A stretch of DNA of 64,000 nt from a bacterium. Lineage in GTDB: Bacteria; Electryoneota; RPQS01. Location: positions 124,001 to 188,000 of the forward strand of contig JADJCU010000006.1 of the NCBI GenBank assembly GCA_016703065.1, written 5' to 3'. The notes under the pieces were generated by a model. That model ran no database searches. It saw only the letters and a program-made list of their open reading frames with translations, and was not told where the DNA came from. Positions 38,554-45,967 of this stretch are shown here, one piece after another. The translations under genes were made by a program, and so were the position numbers. Each line of letters starts with the position of its first letter. The stretch's first letter is position 1.

Positions 38554-39471
38554 ATGCGCAAATATTCTCTCGTGTTCCTTATTCATATCCTGGCCATCGG
38601 CAACTGCGCGTTGGCGGATGATGGTTTCCTCTACCTGAAGCCTACGACGTTCGACCAGAGCTCGAAACTCGTGATCGCCGGGAAGTCTCGGACTTACTTT
38701 GTGCTTGAAAAGGACAACCAGATTACGGTTGAGATCGAAGGACCGTCACAGTTAAAGATCATGTCGCGTCTCGAGATCAAGAATGCGGCTGACACTCCTG
38801 ACTACGCGATGGACGTGATTATGGAAGCGGGCAAAAAGCCCCGTTCGATTCATCACACGAGCAAGCTGTCTGAAAAAGCCGATTTGGCGGATAACTCCGC
38901 CGGGCTAATTGGAGTCCTGCGGGCGAAAGTTATCGACATCCCCTCAGGCAAGCACTCGATCATTGTCAAGCTTCCGGAGGGATCGTCTGACAAAGTTTTT
39001 GTTCGGCTGTCGCAGAAGACGAACGAGTTCACCGGTGGCACTGCGGTTGTCGCGATGACGCCGTTTGAATATACGACAGCGGTTGATCTTGTTACGAATG
39101 AAACGGCGTACACGTACTACCGCGTCGGCGAGGCCGACCGCGCCGCGCTCAAACTTGTGGGTCCGGCGACGCTGAAAGTACTCAGCCGCATTGAATTCGG
39201 TCCCGATATGCAAGGCAGCCAGCGTTGGCGCGTGCAGGTACTGGAAGACGGCAACGTGAAGAAGAGCTACAGTTTGTCGGCCGGAACAAGCGACGTTATC
39301 CAGTATCGGACTCCTGCGAAGCTCGTTCCAAGTCGCGCTGAGACGTTCTTCGTTGAGGTTCCTACAGGCGAACATGTGTACGAATTCCGTATTCCCGACG
39401 ATCGTCGTACTGCCTTATTGCGTTTCCTCTTGCCAACCGACGAGCTTGTTGGAGACAAGAAGGGTGAATAG
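38554..39471 (+). CDS. Exported protein with two repeated domains, unknown function
   Basis: A 305-aa protein with a signal peptide (SLVFLIHILAIGNCALA). It contains two copies of one module: YFVLEKDNQITVEIEGPSQL-KIMSRLEI in the first half and YYRVGEADRAALKLVGPATL-KVLSRIEF in the second. Each is followed by a related segment (IDIPSGKHSIIVKLP and VEVPTGEHVYEFRIP). I do not recognise a family. Its place between pgsW and an outer-membrane barrel suggests a periplasmic part of the same system. Confidence 0.75.
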   Translation: MRKYSLVFLIHILAIGNCALADDGFLYLKPTTFDQSSKLVIAGKSRTYFVLEKDNQITVEIEGPSQLKIMSRLEIKNAADTPDYAMDVIMEAGKKPRSIHHTSKLSEKADLADNSAGLIGVLRAKVIDIPSGKHSIIVKLPEGSSDKVFVRLSQKTNEFTGGTAVVAMTPFEYTTAVDLVTNETAYTYYRVGEADRAALKLVGPATLKVLSRIEFGPDMQGSQRWRVQVLEDGNVKKSYSLSAGTSDVIQYRTPAKLVPSRAETFFVEVPTGEHVYEFRIPDDRRTALLRFLLPTDELVGDKKGE

Positions 39472-40558
39472 GACGATAGTCATTGTAGCGGTTTTGCTTC
39501 TGATAAGCGCCACGCAGGCGCCTGCGCGCGATCGCAAACCCTGCCTGCGTTCGACTGGGCGCTCAAGGTCGGCCTTACCGGTATTTACAATGACAACGTT
39601 CTAAGGCTCAGAATCCGACATCAACGCCTTCCATCGATTTGATCCGACCTTTCGCACGCCCGTCAAGACGACGGATGACGCCGAAACCGAACTTGCACTT
39701 TCCCCATCCATAGTTTGGCGCGCTCCGGCAACCACGATGGTTGGGCTTCAGTATCGATTCAAGGCTGTTGGTCGAGTGCAAAATGACTACACGAATTACC
39801 AGACACACGGCCTGAGCGTCAACCTTCGACCGCGCGTGCGCGGTTACAAATGGTCCGCGCGTGCAGGTGTTTTTGCTATCCCGTCATTTTACCTGCGCGT
39901 ATACCGTGACCGTGATCTCGGGGCCTACGACGAGGCCCGATTCGCAAACTGGGAATACACCGGGGACTTTTCGTATCGAATTGCCGAACCGTTGTGGCTG
40001 TCGGTGATCGCGGGATACGGGAGCTACTATTACAATGCTCGATTCACGGAATACGACTCCGAATACCAAGAGCTCGGCGGCGAACTTGAGTACACAACTC
40101 GTTGGGATCCGCGTGTGACTGTGCGTTATCTGCGCCGAATTTCGGACAACGTCGGAAAGACGCAAGCAGACGGTCCGTTTAGTGGTCCAACTGGCGCGCT
40201 TGAGGATACGGAATACGGCGACGGCGATTTCAGCGAGGATGATATGCGGCTGTCGGTAAAGTCTCCGGTCAAGTTTCTTCCGCTCAAAATGCTAAGCGCA
40301 TCACTCGATGCGCGCATCCGCCGCCGGGTTTACACAACTGATCGTTCGCTTGAAGCAGACCCGTTCCATCGCGGAAGGATGGATAAGCGGTGGGAAGTCA
40401 CGCCGGCATTGTCTTGGAATGCGGTCGCTGCATTCGAGATCAACGCCTACTTCACCTACGAGCAGCGAAATGTCGAATCGGATCATGATCCTGTAGCGCT
40501 CGTAAAGAACTTTGTCAGACGAGAATTTGGACTCGGCGTTTCATACCGGATTAATTGA
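39464..40558 (+). CDS. Outer-membrane beta-barrel protein of the pgs unit (two frame breaks)
   Basis: About 364 aa. A signal peptide (TIVIVAVLLLISATQAPA) starts at GTG 39464, overlapping the previous gene. Amphipathic strands with alternating aromatic and charged residues follow, ending in EFGLGVSYRIN, a typical barrel end. The frame leaves and returns: one base appears missing at about 39520-39535 and one extra G near 39605, which together remove the stop at 39602-39604 and give GIYNDNVL between. It resembles capsule-export or OmpL-like barrels but matches no named family I can state. Confidence 0.65.
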
Positions 40559-40582
40559 GTCGGGCTTCCTTCTCTGAATACG

Positions 40583-40610
40583 AACGGCCTCCGAATTGGA
40601 GGCCGTTTTT
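40583..40610 (+). terminator. Intrinsic terminator after the pgs unit
   Basis: A 10-bp stem AACGGCCTCC / GGAGGCCGTT (40583-40592 and 40598-40607) has a 5-base loop; the last two stem bases begin a run of five T (40606-40610). It closes the plus-strand unit just before the convergent glycosyltransferase operon ends. Confidence 0.85.
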
Positions 40611-40629
40611 CATGTGCGACAGTCATCGC

Positions 40630-41736
40630 TCAAGCGAATTTCCGCTCTTTCCACGTTACTTCCGGGCGCCTTAGGAGCGAAGCAATCAGACCCCAGCCGT
40701 AAAAGCATGCGAAGACCGGATAGCACAGCGCCGCCAGCCCAAGTCTACGTCGTCCGAGCCGAGCCAGAGTTGTCGCTATGACCACCCAGTCGCCAACCAA
40801 TATCGAAAGTACAATCAGGAGACCGAGGGGCCAGCTAAGAAGAAGCGCCAGCGGCCACAGAAGATGTGTTGCCACGCCAAACCCGAATAGCAGCTTGCCG
40901 CGCGCACTCACCGCACCAAACCCTTCCATCCACCGATAGCGTTGATGCACTATCGCACCAGCCCGCGAAACAGGAAGGGTCGTAACCGACGCTCCCGGCG
41001 TCACCGCAAACGCCACATGCCACCGCTTGGAATCCGCGATTGCCTTGAACAATGCAATGTCGTCAATGCGGTTGTGCGCGATGCTTCTGAACGTTCCGAC
41101 GTCAAAGTAGGCCGTTCGCCTCACCGCGTAGTTGTTCCCGACGAGTGCAAGCGGAGTATGAAGCCTGCTCATGCCCGCACACACACCGAGCAACAGCGCC
41201 CAATCGACCGCTTCGAGCTTCGTCATGAAATCCGGCGACGCATCGTAGTCGGGGAGCGTTATGCCGCAGACCAACCCGACATCGTCGCTGAAATGAGCAA
41301 CCATGTCACGCGCCCAGTCTCGTGGTACCGCGCAGTCGCCGTCTGTCATTAACACCACTTCACCGCGCGCAGCTTCTATGCCTTGGGCGAGCGGGAGCGT
41401 TTTCGTGCGCGGCAACGTCTCGCTTGCGCCGTGATCGGCGTGAATCACCCGCAGGTCAAACGGCAACGAGCGACCAAGATTGTTCGCGATCTCAGCAGTA
41501 TTGTCTGTCGAATCATCATTGACGACAATCAACTCAATCTTGTCACTCGGATAGCGCAGCTTGCGCAGCGAGCTAAAGAGGCGCGGCAAGTTCTGCGCCT
41601 CGTTCCTCGCGGGTACGACAATTGATATGAACGGTTCGTGCCGCGTTGGAGCGGGCCGACGAGCCAGTGCTCCCGCAATTGCAGCACCAGCCGCGAGATG
41701 TATCGCCCCGGCTGCTCCCGCAAGCGTTGTTATCAT
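40630..41736 (-). CDS. Family 2 glycosyltransferase (membrane-bound)
   Basis: A 368-aa GT2 enzyme: a short N-terminal helix, then SIVVPARNEAQNLPRL, the metal-binding VLMTDGDC, an acceptor region with IDDIALFK, the HQRYRWMEG (QxxRW-like) motif and C-terminal membrane helices. It adds sugars to lipid-linked or polymer acceptors. ATG 41736 overlaps the deacetylase stop as ATGA. It is the last gene of the minus-strand operon. Confidence 0.85.
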   Translation of the reverse strand: MITTLAGAAGAIHLAAGAAIAGALARRPAPTRHEPFISIVVPARNEAQNLPRLFSSLRKLRYPSDKIELIVVNDDSTDNTAEIANNLGRSLPFDLRVIHADHGASETLPRTKTLPLAQGIEAARGEVVLMTDGDCAVPRDWARDMVAHFSDDVGLVCGITLPDYDASPDFMTKLEAVDWALLLGVCAGMSRLHTPLALVGNNYAVRRTAYFDVGTFRSIAHNRIDDIALFKAIADSKRWHVAFAVTPGASVTTLPVSRAGAIVHQRYRWMEGFGAVSARGKLLFGFGVATHLLWPLALLLSWPLGLLIVLSILVGDWVVIATTLARLGRRRLGLAALCYPVFACFYGWGLIASLLRRPEVTWKERKFA

Positions 41737-42385
41737 ATGGAGGCGCTCCCTGCGAGCGCATGCTCTGGAAGCCGTGCCATCGTCCAGTTCTTCTGCCTGA
41801 TAACTCCCGAAAGGTATTCCAGAGCCGGTCCTCAGGCGCAATGTCGGGGACGTGGCTGTCGTGCAGCAACAGTATCATGCGTTCGTGGAGAGTGCGTTCA
41901 CAGGCGCGCAGCAACTCGGCCTCCGACTGCGGTTTCCAGTCCTTGATGCGCGCTGACCACAATACCGGAGTGAAGCCGAATTGGCGAGTTCGACTCGGCA
42001 TGCCAAAATCAACGAATCCGTACGGAGGTCGAAACGCTGGCTAAATCTTTACGCCGAACTCATCCAGCAAGAAGCTCGACTGCCGGATACTCCTTTCCAG
42101 AAACGCCTTGCCGCGAAATCCATGACGCGTATGCACGTAGCCATGACAAGCGATTGAATGACCAGCAGCGTATACTTCGCGCAGCAGACTTCCTTGTTTG
42201 CGGCACTTCTGTCCGACGACAAACATCGTGGCCTTGAGGCCCGCGTCATCGAGCATTTTCAAGAGGAGCGGCGTTGTTTCCGGATCGGGGCCGTCGTCAA
42301 ACGTAAGCGCAACCGAGCCCGCGCTATTCGTCCGAGTCTGCCAGCCGCGCGCGAGGTGGGGGGTGAGTTGTGAAAGTGTGATCAC
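41733..42385 (-). CDS. Polysaccharide deacetylase, NodB type (in-frame TAG and one frame break)
   Basis: A 217-aa NodB-fold deacetylase when read through. Motif 1 is ALTFDDGPDP, the zinc pair is in ACHGYVHTRH and motif 3 is FRPPYGF. An in-frame TAG at 42043-42041 sits just before PAFRPPYG and would remove motif 3. Near 41797 a one-base gap shifts the frame; the alternative frame ends at TGA 41735-41733, overlapping the next start in the operon's usual ATGA pattern, which supports the repaired reading. GTG 42385 overlaps the upstream stop. Either a pseudogene or, more likely given the rest of the window, consensus errors. Confidence 0.75.
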
Positions 42386-43575
42386 TCGTTTTCGACGGTA
42401 GATTCCTGCCGCAGCGACTGCTTGACCGCCTCCGCCTGGGACCTATTGCGCAACATGTTGGGCAGCGTTGCCGTGCGATACCAGTCGCCTTTCCAAGAGT
42501 AGGGGAGAAGCAAACCCGCAAAGCCGAAGAATGGCGTCGCCAGCGTCTGCGTGATCTCATATTCAACAAAAAACGGCAGTAACCGCTCCTGTCTGAATAC
42601 CTTGCAGCCAGTGTAAACGAGCCAGATATCGACGATAAGCTTCAGCCCCCAGATCGCGGCCGTAGCCCGCCAGAGTTCGGGTAATGCCAGCGACATCAGT
42701 GGTAGCGCCATGAGTAGCACATAATAAAAGTAAATCGCGAATAGAAACCCGAGCATGCTGCCTCGATAGGTAAGGCCTTTCGATGCCCAACGCAGGCGTT
42801 GGTGGAGCAAGCCTTGCATTGTCATTACGGGAAGCGAGCGAACCAAAGATCCCGGGGTCGTCGCGAACACCATCTTCCACCGCGTCTCGGACGCAACGCG
42901 CTGCGCAAAAAGCACATCGTCGCCTGAGACTATTGCGGCCGAATCGCCGAATCCCGCTACTTCATCGTACACCTTCCGCCGATAGCACAAGTTGCTCCCG
43001 TTGCAGCTCGCCGCGTGTCCCCAGCCCAACGAGCCCGCAGCCAAGAAATTCTGTACGAAGAAGTCCAACCACTGAATCTTTTGCCAGCGCGGACTGCGCG
43101 CAGAATCGGGCAAGTCAAAGATCGTTAGACCGGCTACTACGCCAACCTCATCCGTGAGATGACTGACCATTTCAGTCAGCCATCGTTCGTTGTATTGGCA
43201 GTCCGCATCGGTCGTGAAAATGACTTCAGATTCTGAGAGTGCAATGCCGGCGGCCAATGCGCACTTCTTCGGCGATCCCTGCGGTTCCTCCGTTATTCGG
43301 ATCACGCGCAGATTTGCATAGGTACTTTCCAGGCCCATCAATACCTGCGGTGTCGTGTCCGTACTGCGGTCGTCGACGACGATGACCTCCCAGTCGCCTG
43401 CGTAGTCCTGCCGCATCAATGAAGCCAGAGTCCAAGGCAGAACCTCCGCCTCATTGCGCGCCGGAATAATCACGCTGACGCTTGGCCAGCCGCGCGGCGT
43501 GGTGAACTGGTTCTGACGAAGCCGCCGAAGTCCCAGCGCGAACAACACCATCATGACTGAGTAAATCGCTGTCAT
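42382..43575 (-). CDS. Family 2 glycosyltransferase (membrane-bound)
   Basis: A 397-aa GT2 enzyme with an N-terminal helix, VSVIIPARNEAEVLPW, VIVVDDRSTD, the metal site FTTDADC, VSGDDVLFAQR, the HQRLRWASKG motif and several C-terminal helices. It closely resembles its two operon partners in layout. ATG 43575 is used; CTG at about 43615 would add a membrane helix and stay within the overlap pattern, so the N-terminus is open. Confidence 0.85.
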   Translation of the reverse strand: MTAIYSVMMVLFALGLRRLRQNQFTTPRGWPSVSVIIPARNEAEVLPWTLASLMRQDYAGDWEVIVVDDRSTDTTPQVLMGLESTYANLRVIRITEEPQGSPKKCALAAGIALSESEVIFTTDADCQYNERWLTEMVSHLTDEVGVVAGLTIFDLPDSARSPRWQKIQWLDFFVQNFLAAGSLGWGHAASCNGSNLCYRRKVYDEVAGFGDSAAIVSGDDVLFAQRVASETRWKMVFATTPGSLVRSLPVMTMQGLLHQRLRWASKGLTYRGSMLGFLFAIYFYYVLLMALPLMSLALPELWRATAAIWGLKLIVDIWLVYTGCKVFRQERLLPFFVEYEITQTLATPFFGFAGLLLPYSWKGDWYRTATLPNMLRNRSQAEAVKQSLRQESTVENE

Positions 43576-43609
43576 GCCGGCGGTAACCCATACAATAATG
43601 GCGATGAAA

Positions 43610-44626
43610 TCAAGCAGGGCGCGTGCTCCAATTCTTCGGCAGCGCAAAGACGCGGCGCAAATAACGCAAACCAATAACCGCCGGCAGCGCGACATTCAAC
43701 GCAAAGACCGTCAACGACGCAGTAATCGCCTGAGCATCTTCCACACCCAGTCCCCGCAGACACAGCAGCGCCGTCCATTCGCCAACGCCCAAATTCCCGA
43801 GCGTTAACGGGATGTTGCCTTTCAATACGAAATTCAGAAGGACAGCCATCATTCCCGCTACCACAGCCACCTTAGCTCCCAAGGCATGCAAGATCAAGAC
43901 AAACTGTCCAAGAGAAACCAGAAGGGACAGGACCGCCAACGTGAGGTACGTTGCAGCCACGCGCGGCGGGATTTCCGCGATCGTCTCGAGCGAACTTACA
44001 ACCTTGTGCGACCATTTCCGATTGCCGACGACTTTCTGTAGAAGACGCGCTAAAGGCCCGGGTATCAGCCCCGTAAGAAAGATGCACGAACCGGCGATAA
44101 TCAAGAGTAGCGACACCGTCTGGCTCCATGTCGCCCAGGTGACGTGCCAACCCAAATAGGGCAGGATGCCCAGGGACACCAGTCCAAGCCCGTTGACCGT
44201 CAATGCTGCGTACGTACGTTCAAGTACGGTAAGGGCGGCCGCTCGGCCGAGGGGGACGTTGCTAAGAAACAATGCACGTCCAAACGCTCCGATTCGGCCG
44301 GGAGTCGCAAAGCCCAAAGTGTGGCCTAACCAGAAGCTGGCACGAATGTCTTCATTAAGGACTTCTGTTCCCGCTCGCCTTGCCGTCAGCTTCCAGCGAT
44401 AGTACTGCAAGTATAAATTCGGAATCCAGAGCAACACAGCGGCAAGCAACCCTGCCGTGTCCATGCGGGAGACATTGCCGGTGATTTCGCTCCAGCGAAC
44501 CTGCCAGAACACGGTTCCCAGCAACACCGCCGTGAGTAGCACCTTGAGTGCCAGTCCGCCAAGGCGCTTGGCACCGGCAGAGCGGGGGAGGGGAGTTCCC
44601 TCCAAGTGGTCCGGGGATACACTCAC
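43610..44626 (-). CDS. Lysylphosphatidylglycerol synthase-like flippase (UPF0104 type)
   Basis: A 338-aa polytopic membrane protein of the LPG_synthase_TM/UPF0104 family: LGHTLGFATPGRIGAFGRA and, near the end, NIPLTLGNLGVGEWTALL are the conserved loops. Such proteins are thought to move lipid-linked molecules across the inner membrane. GTG 44626 overlaps the upstream stop (GTGA). Lying between glycosyltransferases, it probably flips the glycolipid they build. Confidence 0.8.
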   Translation of the reverse strand: MSVSPDHLEGTPLPRSAGAKRLGGLALKVLLTAVLLGTVFWQVRWSEITGNVSRMDTAGLLAAVLLWIPNLYLQYYRWKLTARRAGTEVLNEDIRASFWLGHTLGFATPGRIGAFGRALFLSNVPLGRAAALTVLERTYAALTVNGLGLVSLGILPYLGWHVTWATWSQTVSLLLIIAGSCIFLTGLIPGPLARLLQKVVGNRKWSHKVVSSLETIAEIPPRVAATYLTLAVLSLLVSLGQFVLILHALGAKVAVVAGMMAVLLNFVLKGNIPLTLGNLGVGEWTALLCLRGLGVEDAQAITASLTVFALNVALPAVIGLRYLRRVFALPKNWSTRPA

Positions 44627-45783
44627 CTTTTGTGCGCCGCTAACGTCGGAGCCATTGACTGGAATTTTCGGCCCCGCCAAGAATAGTGCGAGGGAAGCAG
44701 AAAGGCGAATGTACGCCAGATGATCCAAAACGGGAGCATGAGCGCTCCGCAGAAGATATCGAAAGCAGTGATGTCCAGCTTCATCTGCCGCGCGAATATG
44801 AAGCCGGTTAGCCAGTCTGTCGCAAGCTTTGCGACGCTTCCGACTCCAATTATGGCCGGGAGATGACCACTCGAAGCCAGAGCGATTCCCACTGGTGCGG
44901 CAAGGCCTGAGAATGCTGACCACGAGTAAAGCAGGCGCCAACGCGTGGGGTAGTAGCGCACGACTGATTGATGGCGGCTTGCTTGTCCAGTGCGTGATCC
45001 TCGTGCGCCCGCTTCGCGAACGACGCTTGCTGGATCGGCGCAAAAGGACACATCAAAGCCTGCTCGGGCCATTGCCTGTACAGTGAGATCGTCGTCACCT
45101 GAGGGCAAGTCGCGGCGCACTGGCGCATTCACGGTTAGCAACGCGCGCCGTGCATAGAGGATGCTGTGTCCGCATGCCGACGACACATGCCCCCACCCGC
45201 ATGCTGACGCCATCGAGACATTAGCAATCAGGCGCTCCCAGCGATAGGCTCGATGCGTGAAACCGGCACGATAGTGCGGCCACGACGCGCCAATTACGGC
45301 ACCGGTGTGCGGCGATGCGGCTGCCCGAAGCGAGCCTAACCATGCTGTCGGTACTTGGCAATCAGCGTCTGTAACGGCAATCCAATCCGTCGATAACTCA
45401 TTAAAAGCGTTTGCCAGTGCCCCTTTCTTGGGGCTCGCTTGATGGTGCGGAGCAGGGTTTGATCGGATCAGCAGCCGCGAGTCGGCTGCGGCAATTCTCG
45501 CTGCGATGTCTCGTGTCCGGTCCTCCGAATGATCATCCGTGAAGAGCACCGTGTCAGCCAATGGATCAGCAGCGAGGATTGAAAGGAGACAATCTGACAC
45601 AGTTTGCTCCTCATTTCGGCCCACTACCGTGACGCCGATGCCGCCCCGCGCCCCGCTGTTCACTACTTCCCCACGTTTGGCCGCAGCCCGCCAGTGCAAC
45701 AGACCCAGAAGCCAAACCAAGGACGGCATTGCAACTAACAAGGCAGCGGTGGTCGAAGCGATATTTGCGGTCATGAATTCCAT
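44623..45783 (-). CDS. Family 2 glycosyltransferase, first gene of the minus operon
   Basis: A 386-aa GT2 enzyme with an N-terminal helix (ALLVAMPSLVWLLGLLHW), VTVVGRNEEQTVSDCL, FTDDHSEDRT, the metal site AVTDADC, SGDDDLTVQAMARAG and C-terminal helices. Two ATGs are available, 45792 and 45783. The -10 box of the promoter ends only 3 bases before the first, so the downstream ATG 45783 is preferred and the mRNA would have almost no leader. Confidence 0.83.
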   Translation of the reverse strand: MEFMTANIASTTAALLVAMPSLVWLLGLLHWRAAAKRGEVVNSGARGGIGVTVVGRNEEQTVSDCLLSILAADPLADTVLFTDDHSEDRTRDIAARIAAADSRLLIRSNPAPHHQASPKKGALANAFNELSTDWIAVTDADCQVPTAWLGSLRAAASPHTGAVIGASWPHYRAGFTHRAYRWERLIANVSMASACGWGHVSSACGHSILYARRALLTVNAPVRRDLPSGDDDLTVQAMARAGFDVSFCADPASVVREAGARGSRTGQASRHQSVVRYYPTRWRLLYSWSAFSGLAAPVGIALASSGHLPAIIGVGSVAKLATDWLTGFIFARQMKLDITAFDIFCGALMLPFWIIWRTFAFLLPSHYSWRGRKFQSMAPTLAAHKR

Positions 45784-45794
45784 GTTTAGCATAA

Positions 45795-45823
45795 AATATA
45801 TGAATATATATGGTTAGTAGCAA
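45795..45823 (-). promoter_or_regulatory. Promoter TTGCTA-N17-TATATT of the glycosyltransferase operon
   Basis: On the minus strand the -35 TTGCTA is at 45823-45818 and the -10 TATATT at 45800-45795, spaced 17 bases. Transcription would start around 45788, about 5 bases before ATG 45783. Confidence 0.6.
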
Positions 45824-45886
45824 TCGAAGGCGCGGGACTGGCACCAAAAGCTGGGCAGATTCAGGCTTTGGGCATACTGCCGATAG

Positions 45887-45915
45887 TTGCCATTTTTCAG
45901 AATTTTTAGTAGTTT
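45887..45915 (+). promoter_or_regulatory. Possible ligA promoter TTGCCA-N17-TAGTTT
   Basis: TTGCCA (45887-45892) and TAGTTT (45910-45915) have 17-base spacing in the divergent gap between the minus operon and ligA. The -10 departs from the TATATT seen at the other sites, so this is weaker. Confidence 0.3.
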
Positions 45916-45967
45916 CCACTGCTCGCCCTGAAGCTCCGCGGTGCTCCTTTTTGTCCACTTTCCTCCC

